From Asterochloris sp. CNOR1 (taxonomy: Eukaryota; Chlorophyta; Trebouxiophyceae; Trebouxiales; Trebouxiaceae): DNA of 64,000 bases. Positions 1 through 10,977 of this stretch are shown one piece after another. The stretch lies in the NCBI GenBank assembly GCA_963969365.1, contig OZ017751.1, positions 1,426,001-1,490,000 on the forward strand. Reading direction: 5' to 3'. Each line of letters opens with the position of its first letter. Within the stretch, counting starts at the first letter, position 1. The translations under genes and the position numbers were made by a program. The notes under the pieces are model-generated. The model saw only the letters and a list, made by a program, of their open reading frames with translations, did no database searches and had not been told where the DNA came from.

Positions 1-1411
1 GCTCGCTGTCAGACACAGCACACAGCAGCAGCCATGGCGCTCAACCACAGGCTGGCCATCACCACAGCGAGTGTGCTGCAATAACAATTTTGCGTGGACA
101 GCAGCAGTCTCAGGAAACTTTCAGGCAGGCAGCTTCCAACAGGGGGCCAGCCTAGTTGGCCATAGGCCCTTGTTCGGCAGTCCCTGCCTCAGCACCATGG
201 CACAGGCAGAATGCTCATGGACCTGGCAGGACTGCAGGAAGGTGGACCTGCATCTCAACATCATTAAGGAGCAGGGCTTGCAGCTGGCAGGACAACAACC
301 CATGTAAGGCTTCCATGCTCCAGCATTGGCTTGGGCAGCTTGCTCAGGCAGAAGGGAGGACTGCATCAAGAAAGCAGCAGCTCCCTGCACAGCACATCTG
401 CTCCAGTACCAATGCTGGAGCAAATTGCTGAGGCAGCGGGCAGGACAGCATCCGCAACAAGGCAGAGGCTCTGCAGTGCCAGCAGGTCATAGGGGCTGCT
501 GGCTGTGCCTGCGTCTACCTGCCATAATGCCTAGTGACCCATGCGCCGGGCAGGGCAGCGGCTGCCCCAGCAATGAACAGGCTGGAGGTGAACCATTCCA
601 GAGCCTGGTCATTGTACTGGCAGTAGGGGTTCTTTGATGAAGAGTCCTCGCCAATGCCTGCAAATCAGAAGTGGATGGTGGCTATGCTGCGTGGAGTGCC
701 GGTCAAGCTGGACCGGTGTTGACTGCAAGTCTGCCCTGCATGGTTGAAGGTGCGCAACTCAAAGCTGTCAATGGGCTGCCAAGATGGTTTGTTTTTGTGA
801 GCTCCCAAAGTCCTGAGTGGGGGTTGCAAGGTGAGCAACACAGCAGCCGACGGCCTGGCATATGATGCAGGTGTGCAAAGCCAGCTAGGTGGTTGATCTT
901 CAGACTTGACTGTGAGCCTGTGTTACTGGTTTCACACCGGGTGAAAGTCTGACTGACCTGAAGCAGGCTCTTGTGTGATCTCAGGGAAGAACTTTTGGAG
1001 AAAGCCAGGCATGGCCACCACACCTCCTGTGACTCCGTTGTCTGCATGGGGCAGCCAGGGTAGCAGCTCAGCACATGTGTGAGTGGCCGGCGCAGAACAA
1101 ACAGCAGTTTGCAGGAGACTGGCACTTGCCATGCATTACGTACACATGACAGGCTGCAGGGCGACAGGTGCAGTGCATGATGCACCCTAGCATGGGCTGG
1201 GCACCAGCAGCCATTATAGTTGCCAGCATCAGCATATCAGCAGCTCTGCTGCCTCTGCTTGTCATGCACAGCAGCAGAGAATGTGCTGCGCACCATAGCC
1301 AAACAAGGCGCCTCCACTGGCTGCGACAATGCAGGCGATGATGACATAGGTTGTCACATCGCCCTTATACATCTTGATGGGGCCAGAGGCCACCATACCG
1401 CCTCCTGCCAT
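1..1411 (-). CDS. Hexose/H+ symporter (STP/HUP family), 5' part
   Basis: Plasma-membrane sugar/proton symporter of the major facilitator superfamily. Exons on the minus strand: 1411-1294, 1041-958, 657-519, then 75 to about 24; the gene runs off the window start. Phases join exactly (1, 1, 2). The N-terminus begins MAGGGMVASG and has YKGDVTTYVIIACIVAASGG as the first membrane segment, then FGYDNGVTGGV, the family signature, split by intron 1. Exon 3 encodes the extracellular loop (GEDSSSKNPYCQYNDQ) and TM2 (LEWFTSSLFIAGAAAALPGA). Chlorella HUP1 is the closest family I recognise. The start is the first ATG before the conserved leader. Odd point: the usual GR[KR] after TM2 reads GS at the exon 3/4 junction, so that junction is the least certain. 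About ten membrane segments lie outside the window. Confidence 0.9.
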
Positions 1412-2122
1412 GACAGCAAGCTTGACAGAGGGGTTGTTGGGCCAACTTTAGTGGTGGACGCTGCCCGAGCGTGCGCTGTGGGCTACTGATGCTGCTGGCG
1501 GTCAGCGGGTCTGCGCTCCAGCTGTGTGGCTGGCCCCTGAGGAACAACACTGCTAAGCTACAGATGGTGCCACCTGTGGCATTCCTGGCAGCATTGGTGA
1601 ACAGGGGTTCTGCAGCAGCAACGTTGCAGCTTCAGCATCAGTCTGGCAGCAAGACACCTGCAGGCAGTGGCATTGATGCAGTCCAGTGTGGCAGACAGCA
1701 AGCATCTGCCATGCGCATAAGCATGCTGCAACAGGTTTGACCAGCAACCGAGCAGCAGGCTCAGCAGCTCAAGTAATTTCCTTTCTGACTGCAAGGAGCA
1801 GCTGCTTCGAACAGCTATCACACACTAGCCATCTCTTGTGAACTCAACAGTTCTTACCTTGCGGTGACACTTCCTTGTTCACAGTCTCTGATCGTTCACA
1901 TCTGTGTCTTCTGGTGCAAACTTCTGTTGAGGGCCACGCAAAGCCAGATCTGTTGGCTGGAGACCAGCGAGGGTTCCAGTGACCTCTTTGCCTACGCTCC
2001 TCTTGGTGCCACCATGGTGACACCCCAAAAATAAATCGACAAACAGACTGCCACAGTAATCAGAGTGTCTGAGCAACCTCACAGTCCGATCTGCAAGCGA
2101 CAGATCTTAACTGTAAAGGGCC
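1412..2122. other. Divergent intergenic region, hexose symporter / MATE-1
   Basis: This 711-base head-to-head spacer holds no reading frame that I can support. It presumably carries both promoters. The part nearest the MATE-1 start (about 1820-2110) is less GC-rich than the rest. I see no convincing TATA box, repeat or RNA gene. Confidence 0.5.
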
Positions 2123-5100
2123 ATGCCACAAAGCCACGAAGAAGATGGGCATTCTGCTGATGAGGAGGAGCCTATGCTAGGCACCAGCGGCAGGAGCTTT
2201 CATGATGCAGCTGCCAGCTTGAAAACAGCCACAAGCAAGACAGATGACAATCAAGCCGCTCTTTGGCAGGAGCTTCTGAGGTGCGTCACTGCTGCTGGTA
2301 ATGTCCATTGTGCTGTTTGCCTGATCCAACCTTGTGCTGTACCTCAATGCGCTCAAGACGCACAAAGACGGCAGCACAGCATGTTCATTTGATGCAGGCT
2401 CATCAAGCTTGGCATCCCGCTCTCGACTGTGTCTGTTTTGACTTTCACTGCCAACATCGTGTCTCTGGCCTATGTGGGCCACCTGTCTGCCCGTGCTCTG
2501 GCAGCCGCTGTCCTGGGTACCAGGTGCGCTTAACGACTGAACGCTGCTGCGCCTGCTGCGTCTGCTTGGCTCTGCAGGACTGCAGCTCGCCAGTCGATGT
2601 CATACCTATGTGCCTGCAGCCTCTTCAATGTCACTGGATTCTCCATCTTGATTGGCCTGTCTTCTGCGATGGAGACCCTCTGCGGCCAGGTGACAATCAG
2701 CATGGCCTATGCGCTGTCATGCCCTGGAATGACCTCATGCAAGCCGCTACAGATTTGAGAGCTTGTGCCGCCCCTTTGCTGAGCGCCCTGCACCCTGCTG
2801 CGCACAGGCCCCTCCGTGCAGTCTGGCGCTGGTGTCTCTGGCCTTGCACAACCTGTGCACCAGACATCTAACCATACCCAGGTGACCTGCAGAACTTTGG
2901 CGCAGGGAACTACAGCGCCATAGGAATCATCCTGCAGCGCTCCCTTCTGATTTCAGCTATTGTTTTTGCCATGATCGTGGCGCTCTGGACTCAGATAGAT
3001 AGGCTCCTCATTCTCCTTGGTCAGCAGCTGCAGTAAACTTGCTTGCAGCAGTTCACTGGGGCCTTTGGCACCTTCTGCTGCAGCACCAAACGGAATGGTG
3101 CAGCATGCCATTAGGCTTTCACACCATATTGTTGCGATGACGCCCCAGCAAAAGCAGTGTTTGTGCATGCTGCAGGTCAGGAGGCAGCCATTTCCATCCT
3201 GGCTGCCAGATACATGCGCGTTATGATCCCTGGCCTGGCATTTGCTGCCGTCAATGAGTCCCTGAAGCGCTACTTGATGGCTCAGAACATAGTCATCCCA
3301 GAGACCATTGCCATGCTGGTTTCCACTGCTCTAAGCCCATTATACAACCAGATACTGGTCGTCTGGGCTGGTGAGTCTGTGCGGAGCAAGCCTATCCCAG
3401 CATGTGCAAGCTCAGGCTTAGTCCCTGCTGGGACTCCTGTTTTGCCGCATGACTATCACACCTGCCATTCTGCAGGCTCTGCTGCAGCAACATTCCATCT
3501 AGAAGTGGCCTAGGCATTCAGCACTGGCATATTTGCAAGGTCAGCAAGCTTGACCGTACTGTTTGCAGGGTTTGGACTGGATGGCGCAGCCTGGGCAGTA
3601 AATGCGGTGCAGCTCACTAGCACCATTGGCATTGGGGGCTATATCATTTGGCGTGAGAGGCAGCTGAGGGGCACAGAGATGCAGACATGGCATGGCTGGT
3701 GAGGGCTCTCCAGGCCATGCCTTGCCCCTTGCAACCTTGTTCAGTGCGACAATTGGTCAATGTGTGGCTGCCGAGGCTGAACTGCCCTCCTGGACTGACT
3801 GCAGGCAGCAGTGCCTGCTTTGACCTGCTTTGTGTGCTGCTGCCACACCAACTTGCCTGTGTAGCCTTACAGTGACTGAATTGCCCTTCACTGCAGGTCA
3901 ACCAAGTGCCTTGAAGGCTGGCGCCACCACATTGCAATTGCAGTGCCGAGTCTGGCAATGATCTGCGTGGAATGGTGAGACTGTCATTCCTGTGCCCTCT
4001 GCTGCAGCCCACAGCAAGTCCTGAGCTGGACGCTTGATGTTTCGATTTGCCTGCTTTCCTGGCTGTGTGCAAGCCTGCAGCTTGACATGAAGGGCTGTGC
4101 AATAAGTCACCTTGACTGCAGCCACGGAGAAAGGAGTGCACAACTGTGTTCTGCCAGTTGTGTCATACCTGACAGCGGTTTTGACAACATTGCCAATTTC
4201 TGTCTGCAGGTGGGCATTTGAGGCAATTGTGCTAGCCGCAGGGCTGATGCCAGATGCTGAGTTGAGCGTGGCGGTGGTGGGAGTGCTGCTCAACATTGGT
4301 TTGTACCCCACTTTGCAGCTGTTCTCTGTGTGCTTGACCAAAGACGATGTTGCCAGAGCTGCCATCTGCACGAAATTGCGCACCGCAAACAGGACTCTGC
4401 TTCTGTTGTTTGCAATACATGCAGGCTGGACATGTTTGTGCACAGCAGACACAGCCCGAGCACCCGCCATCTGCTTGAGAACATTCTGCACCTGGACGTT
4501 GGCTTAGCATATTTAAGGCTGCCTTGCTGCAGGAGCCTGGATCTTCATGTTGCCCAACGGTCTCAGTGGTGAGGGGATGTGTGCCTGGCCTGCATTGGCC
4601 CCCACCTAGGCTGTTGCCTCATGCCCAGTGTCTGCTAGTGGCAGGTACCACATCCCTTTTCACACCTGAACGTCTGCCAAGCATCGGCTGAATTGCTGGC
4701 GCTGTCCTAGGGCTGCCTGAGATGGCCAACTCTTTCTTCCTGCCTGCTTTTGAGCCTCCAGCTATGGCTCCACAATGCATTCTGAGTTGTCCCTGTGGCG
4801 CTGGGAGCCACCTGATAGGCATGTAGCCTGGGGTCATGAATGCAAGTGCGGCCTCACTTGTTGCCCTGTTGGCTTTGCAGGGGCCGTCAGCACCAGGGTG
4901 TCGAATGAGCTCGGCGCTGGGTTCCCCCTGGCAGCCAGAATTGCAGCACTTGTTGCCTCACTGCTGGCACTGGGAATCATGTTGGGCATCGCTGCAGCTG
5001 TTGCTGCTGGGCGCTGGGCCATCGCTGACCTTCTGGCCTCTGACCTACATGTGAGGGCAGCTGTGGCGGCAGTGCTTCCAGTTCTGGCTCTGGCCACCAT

Positions 5101-5892
5101 TGGAGATGGTCTGAATGCAGTGCTTTCAGGTAGAATGGCCAGAGGCCAAGGTGCAACCTTGCTTGAAGTATTTTGCAGCTGCCTTTGGGCGGCCGCGCTG
5201 CCTGAGCTGGCTCTCATCACTCCTGGAGATGGCCTGAATGCATTGCTCTTCAGCAAGCTGGCCTGCATGCCAATTTGCAGCAGGCACATGGGTCGTCCTG
5301 GATGCTTGCTCTCAGCTTTGCATTGGCCACACCTTTCTCCTTGGTAGACAGTGTGGTGCAGCACTGCATTGCAGTTGGTAACTTGCCTTCCCAAATTTGT
5401 CTGTGTGCACCAGCACAAGAGAGCAGAGCAGCAGCAGTGCTGTTTCAGGCAGCCTCTATGCTTAAGCTTGATCCACCCAAATGCCCTGCAGGTGTTGTAC
5501 GTGGCTGCGGCCGTCAACTGTTGGGGGCCAGCATCAATGTCTGCACCTACTGGCTCCTGGGCCTGCCATTTGCCATGATCCTAGGTTTCCCCGTTGGTCT
5601 CCATGTAGCCGGCCTCTGGTGGGGTATGGCAGCCACCACAACCCTGCAAGGCCTCACTATGGGGGTGGTCATCAGCAGGTTCAATTGGGAGACAGAGGCA
5701 TCCCGTGCCAGGGGAAGGATGGACAGAGATGCTCACAAGCCAGCAACGTTGAATGATGTGGAGCAAGGCTGGAATGCTGGCGCTCAGGCATCGATTGGCG
5801 GCGGCCTGACGACTGGAGTGGTCACTTTGCCTTTGCAGCAGGTGCAGGAATCTCAGCTTGCTGTTGTTGAGTTGGAGCAGAGGACACCTTAG
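2123..5892 (+). CDS. MATE-family multidrug/toxin extrusion transporter 1
   Basis: Cation-coupled efflux carrier of the MATE (DinF/NorM/DTX) family, probably in the plasma or vacuolar membrane. Eleven exons: 2123-2280, 2398-2523, 2620-2689, 2893-3019, 3176-3370, 3569-3698, 3897-3974, 4210-4298, 4533-4568, 4881-5129, 5492-5892. All phases close, giving 552 residues, normal for plant DTX proteins. Visible MATE blocks are LIKLGIPLSTVSVLTFTANI (TM1), SLAYVGHLSA, GLSSAMETLCGQNFGAGNY, RYMRVMIPGLAFAAVNESLK, FEAIVLAAGLMPDAELSVAV, STRVSNELGAG and GRQLLGASINVCTYWLLGLP. The acidic N-terminal tail has EEEPML, a possible acidic-dileucine sorting signal, also present in the adjacent paralogue. Intron 10 contains a decayed copy of the end of exon 10. 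Substrate cannot be inferred. Confidence 0.96.
5199..5253 (+). repeat. Decayed copy of MATE-1 exon 10 3' end inside intron 10
   Basis: The sequence resembles the last 55 bases of exon 10 (5075-5129). It preserves GGAGATGG-CTGAATGCA and an end in TTCAG, but the GT donor has become CA, so it cannot splice as the parent does. Translated, it gives ALITPGDGLNALLFS against the parent ALATIGDGLNAVLS. Confidence 0.75.
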
Positions 5893-6173
5893 CAGCTTGA
5901 ATCATCTCGCCCCCATTACTCATGTCATTTTATCTCCATTGCTCTCTGAACTGCTTGAACCAGGAAGTACAATGCCATCATACCGGCACACTAGTCAGTC
6001 AGCTGCACCCTGGTCAATGTTTCCTCCCGCCATTTGCGAGAGCTCTAACTCCGTTCTTTGCATGCACTTGCATCCTGATGGCATGTTTCAAGCTCGGCTT
6101 ACATCGGGCAGGAACCACCATGAGCTGACCTGAGGCCCAATCGATGGTCCTCTCTGCAGCCAGGTAGTACAGC

Positions 6174-8854
6174 ATGGCTCTCGATCATTTACGAAATGCA
6201 GGTGAATACGCTGAGGATGAGGAGCCCATGCTCAGCATGAGCGGCAGGGGCTCGGATGGTGCAGTGGACCTGAAAGCTAGCAATGCACCAGAGGATAGCG
6301 AAAATAGAGATGGACTGGGAAAGGAGCTCAGAAGGTGGCGAGATCAAGAAGTGCCCTGATTTGACCCCAGAAAACTGCATTGCTCATGCATGCCTGGCGG
6401 CCGCATCACTGTGCTGCTGCAGGCTTGTCAGGCTGGGAATACCGCTCAGCACGGTGAGCCTCCTGAGCTACACAGCTAACATCATTTCCCTGGCCTACGT
6501 GGGCCGCCTGTCTGCTCACAATCTTGCAGCAGCTGTATTGGGCAACAGGTGGGTGCATGCTTGCCATTTGCTGCCCTGCCTGCTCCTCGTGCACTTATTT
6601 GCAGTACTGCTTGGCCTCACTCTGGCATGTCTGTCCATGCCAGCAGCCTCTTCAATGTCACGGGATTCTCCGTTCTGATGGGCCTGTCATCTGCCATGGA
6701 GACCTTGTGCGGCCAGGTGAGCACTGGCTTGAGCCGCCCTCACAAGGAGACTCTCGTGCTGACTTTCACCACCTTTTGTAGAACTTTGGGGCTGGGAATT
6801 ATGCCGCGCTTGGCGTCATCCTGCAGCGCTCTCTTCTTATCTCAGGCATTGTGTTTGCCATGATCATGGCCCTCTGGACTCAGATAGATAAGCTTCTCGT
6901 CCTGCTTGGTGAGAGGCGTCCAGATGAAACAGTTTGCTAGCCCGCTGGAGCATTTCTCGCTGGACGTGCTGTTCGCAGACACCACCCAAAGGTCTGCCTA
7001 CCCTGGAGGGATGATGAGTTTCATCAGCGCCAGACGGAGCCCTAACATTGGTGTTCATGCTTCAGGTCAAGACACAGCCATGTCTGTTTTGGCTGCGAGG
7101 TACATGCGGGTCATGATTCCTGGCCTGGCATGTGCTGCCACCAATGAGTCCTTGAAGCGCTACCTCATGGCGCAGAATGTCGTGCTCCCAGAAACTCTAG
7201 CCATGTTGTCTGCCACAGCGCTAAGCCCGCTGTTTAACCACATTTTGGTCATAAGGGCAGGTGCAGCCCGGCCTGCAGTGAGCAAGCTGTCTGCTCTTCG
7301 CCTACTGAGGCTTTCGTTGCACATGCCCGTGGCCGCTTCTCGGATATGATTGGCTTGATGGTGCAGGGTTTGGACTTGACGGAGCTGCCTGGGCAGCAAA
7401 TGCAGTTCAGCTGACAAGCACCATTGGCATCAGCGGCTACATGATCTGGCGGGAAAGTCAGCTGCGTGGCACCTATATGCAGACATGGCATGGATGGTGA
7501 GGCATCATCATTGGTCAGCATTGCGCCTTGCTTGGCCAGCCCTTGCGCTTGCTGCTGCCTTGAGGGGATTGCACCTCGCCAGATGGCTGATCAGCGTGCA
7601 CAGTGGAGGCATGCGTCTAAATGCAGTCAGCCTGCTGGCATGGTGGCTGCAGGTCTTCACAGTGCCTCCATGGCTGGCGTCATCACTTTACTGTTGCAGT
7701 GCCCAGTGTGGTCATGATGTGTGTTGAATGGTGGGCATGCCATGATGTTGCATCCTGCAATGCAGACAGCATGGGAACAGATCTTGCTATGTGCCATTCA
7801 TTCTTTTCCTTATAGGCTGGCCAGCGACAATGCCCCCCATTCTTTGCCTTTGCAGGTGGGCATTTGAAGCTATTGTACTTGCCGCAGGGCTGCTGCCTGA
7901 TGCAGAGTTAAGCGTGGCAGTGGTTGGCGTACTCCTCAACATTGGCAACTGGCTGTTTGCACTGCCAAATGGTCTCGGCAGTGAGTGGCCCGCTCGCTGA
8001 ACAACAAGACAGTGGACCGTTTGCTTCTCAAATGACCTTCAGCAGGGCAGCAAACCAAGAAGCGCTGCCTGCTAGCTTGAGTCAGGGTCTTTGCTGTGCA
8101 GGTGCTGCCAGTACGAGGGTATCCAATGAACTGGGCGCAGGATGTCCCTTGGCAGCCAAGAAGGCAGCCCTGGTTGCTTCGCTGCTGGCGCTGTGCCTCA
8201 TGACAGGCTTCGCAGCCATGGTCTTTGCAGGCCGATGGGGTATTGCTGCCATTCTGACATCTGACACTGAGGTCCAGAAGGCTGTGGCAGCCGTTTTGCC
8301 CATCTTAGCCCTTGCCATCATTGGAGACGGGCAGAATGCATGCCTGTCAGGCAAGTCAGGCCAACGCCAGATGTCTCCTTGCAGCCAGTTGCAGCCACCA
8401 CACAGCCTGTTGCGTGCCGGCAGATCTACCTCAATGACCTGCAGGCGTTGTGCGCGGTGCGGGCCGTCAACTTCTGGGAGCCAGCATCAACGTCTGTGCC
8501 TACTGGGTGCTTGGCTTACCATTTGCACTGACTCTTGGGTTCGCTGTGGGTCTGGGTGTGGCAGGCCTCTGGTGGGGCATGGCTGCCACTGCCACCCTGC
8601 AAGGCGCTGCTCTGGCAACAGTGGTTGGCAGCTTTGACTGGCCTCAAGAGGCAGCTCGAGCTGCTGCCAGAGTGGTGGGTGCAGAGCGGGGGCTGACAGG
8701 CGCAAAACAGGAGAACATGGCTCAGGAAGAGTTGGAGAGTGCTGGCAGCCATGTGCTGATTGGCACTTACATGGTCACTGCACCTTTGAAGGTGCAGGAG
8801 TCACAGCTGACCAAAATTGAGGCAAAGATGCTGCATCCTGTTAGTGGTCGCTGA
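6174..8854 (+). CDS. MATE-family multidrug/toxin extrusion transporter 2
   Basis: Tandem paralogue of the preceding gene, 281 bases downstream in the same orientation, also a MATE/DTX efflux carrier. Ten exons: 6174-6334, 6423-6548, 6647-6716, 6782-6908, 7066-7260, 7367-7496, 7653-7730, 7856-7980, 8102-8350, 8445-8854; phases close to 556 residues. Shared blocks include LSTVSLLSYTANIISLAYVG, GLSSAMETLCGQNFGAGNYA, RYMRVMIPGLACAATNESLK, STRVSNELGAG and GRQLLGASINVCAYWVLGLP. Exon lengths match MATE-1 through the core except that exon 8 spans the MATE-1 exons 8 and 9, so one intron differs (NIGNWLFALPNGLG is continuous here). Intron 9 must be a GC-AG intron (donor G|GCAAGT at 8351) because only that phase continues to GVVRGAGRQ. 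The N-terminus repeats the acidic EEPML motif of MATE-1. Confidence 0.96.
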
Positions 8855-9069
8855 GCTCACTCATCTCCCCCAAGCAGCCATGAACCTAGCTCATTTCTGC
8901 TTGGAACTGCCCGTGCCAGCTTGCTCCTCCCTCATGTTCATGTTCTTTGTGTAGCTTGCAGGATACACACAAGCTTGCTAATCAAAAAAGCCCTTCAATA
9001 CGAAGTTGCGCTACGCTGGCACAGCTTGCCTGCCCAGGCTCTTCTTTCTCTCACACATGGGCCACAAAA

Positions 9070-10646
9070 TTATGGGCATAGGAGGCTTTCCTTGGTGTCA
9101 ACGCCTGTCGTGGGGTTGGTGCCAGAGGCAATGGCGCACAGCTTGCGCTGAGTGTCCTTTCGCAGCACAACATCTGTCCAGTCGCTGCCCGCGATCTTCA
9201 CATCCTTGAGCAGTGCGTTGGTCAACTGCAGGTCAGCAACCGCATGGTGCTGACTTGAGGCAAGGGCCTATGCAGTGGACACCCTGCATACTACTGCAAA
9301 TAGTACAGCAAGGGTTCAGCAGCGGCAGCTGCAATGCCTTATGGTATCTATTCCAGCCATAGCAGAAGCCTCTGGATGCTGCCTTATCAGCTTGTAGGAT
9401 TTGACACAGAGTAGCAGCAGCTGCGATGCTGCTGCTGGCCTCATAGGCGAGGTGCCCGATGCAGCCAGGGCTGTGCTGCTGCTGCCGTCCCAGGAGGCAG
9501 TGTCGCCCACCATGGCTGAGACTACCATGCTGCTGCCAGCCGATCGTCTTGTAATGCTGCCCCCAATCCGAGACCCAATGCAGAGGCTGCGGATGTGGTT
9601 GCCGCCATAGCAGGACATGACCTCCTGCTGGGCCTGGCAGCTTAGACAAGGTGTGCCTACCTGAGCGCCCTCCAGCACTGCATCTGTGAGGTCAGCCCCC
9701 TCCAGATCTGTGCTCTCAAGGTCGGCGGCTGTCAGGTTGGCGCCATGGAAGTTGGCACCCTTGGCCAGTGCCCCGAAGAGGGAAACACCTCGCAGGTTGG
9801 ATTTGGTGAAGTTGGTCTGCCTCAGCTCCCCCTTGGTGTATGCATTCTTTGTGAGGTCCTTGTTGGAGAGGTCCTCATAGTTGTGAGGTGTGCCCAGGCC
9901 TGCAGGCAGTCAGACATCTGTCTCGACTCCTCAGTGGCTTTTTCCAGAAGGATCCCCAGCCTGTGAGAGCCTCATGCAGGTAAGGCGCCAGAGCATGTAA
10001 GCAGCCAGACGCATGACGAGGGTCCCCAAATGAGGGGTGCCATTTGTTGAGTGAAGACGAAAAGTTTGGGGCATGCCGGTCCTGCAGGCCATCTGAGAGT
10101 GCCCTGTCTAAGGTCTATTCTGGCTGCACCGTGGCTGCATGAAGCCTCTGGCCAGCAGAGATAGCATGGCCAGCCATTGGATGACAAGGATGTGCAGTGC
10201 TTCCTTGAAGCTGTCAGGGACACATCAGCATGCCTGACAGGATGCTGGGTGTAGCTTGCTGCCCATGCACAATCTCACCTCCTCCTCCTGACACTGCCTG
10301 GGCACTGAGGGGCATCAGCATTGCGCCAAGTGCAACCATTGCTGCTGCGGCGGCAGATGCTACACGCTGCTCCTGTGCTGCCCATTTGCTGCTGCTTTGT
10401 ACACACCATTGCCGCCTCTCTGGGTGTCTGGCAATCAGCTTCGCCTGCCTGCCCAGATGTCCTGCTGGGCGGGTGCCTACACGGCTACTGCACTTGCATG
10501 TGTGGCCCGTCTGCACAACAACAAAACAACTGTCATGCTGAGCACTGCCATGAACAAATGGTGAGGCTTCGCTATGCAGTTGCAGTCCCGGAACTGGCTA
10601 CGAGCTCACGCACCTGTGCCTGGAATGCTGTCATGCTGAAGCTCAT
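9070..10646 (-). CDS. Thylakoid lumenal pentapeptide-repeat protein
   Basis: Predicted lumenal protein of the chloroplast, of the small family that includes plant TL15, TL17.4 and TL20.3; molecular role unknown. Exons: 10646-10614, 10510-10279, 9899-9661, 9225-9070, closing to 219 residues. The first exon encodes MSFSMTAFQAQ and supplies the only usable ATG. Residues about 12-85 form a Ser/Arg/Ala-rich transit region ending in a hydrophobic stretch (MVALGAMLMPLSAQA) with an AxA lumen cleavage site. The middle has pentapeptide repeats of A(N/D)LxX type: NLRGV, AKGANFHGANLTAADLE, TDLEGADLTDAVLEGAQ. The C-terminus (DWTDVVLRKDTQRKLCAIAS, then GTNPTTGV) matches the conserved end of these plant proteins. 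Convergent with MATE-2, divergent from the GT31 gene. Confidence 0.9.
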
Positions 10647-10977
10647 ACTTTGGCGGAGGATCACAATGGCTCAGATGCTCGATTCAAAACCAAAAATGTT
10701 GACCGAGAGGTTGAACATGCTCCGAGGCACCCCTGCACCTTCCCTGCAGAAGCTCGATCAGGCTGTCGGGCAAGCCAGATCCTTTGTAGCAGCAACATGT
10801 GGGGGGGAAGAAGATCAGTGAGCGCCAAGGCAGCAAAGGCGCATCTGTCAGTTGCCTCGAGCTGTACATTCATCAGCAGAGACACTGAAAGCTGGATCCT
10901 TGATCAGAAGACCCACTGATCTTGAGGGCACAGCTTGACGAAACCTCAGCCAGTGCTGACCTCAGGAGCTCAGCGCC
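10647..10977. other. Divergent intergenic region, lumenal protein / GT31
   Basis: A 331-base spacer between two opposite start codons. No coding potential or repeat recognised; it presumably holds both 5' UTRs and a shared promoter. A G-run lies at 10800-10806. Confidence 0.45.

Noticed and set aside
10511-10530. A 20-base GTTG...GCAG segment resembling a tiny intron in the lumenal protein gene
   Set aside because: Too short to splice. A proper first exon at 10646-10614 with donor GTGCGT fits phase and supplies the ATG.
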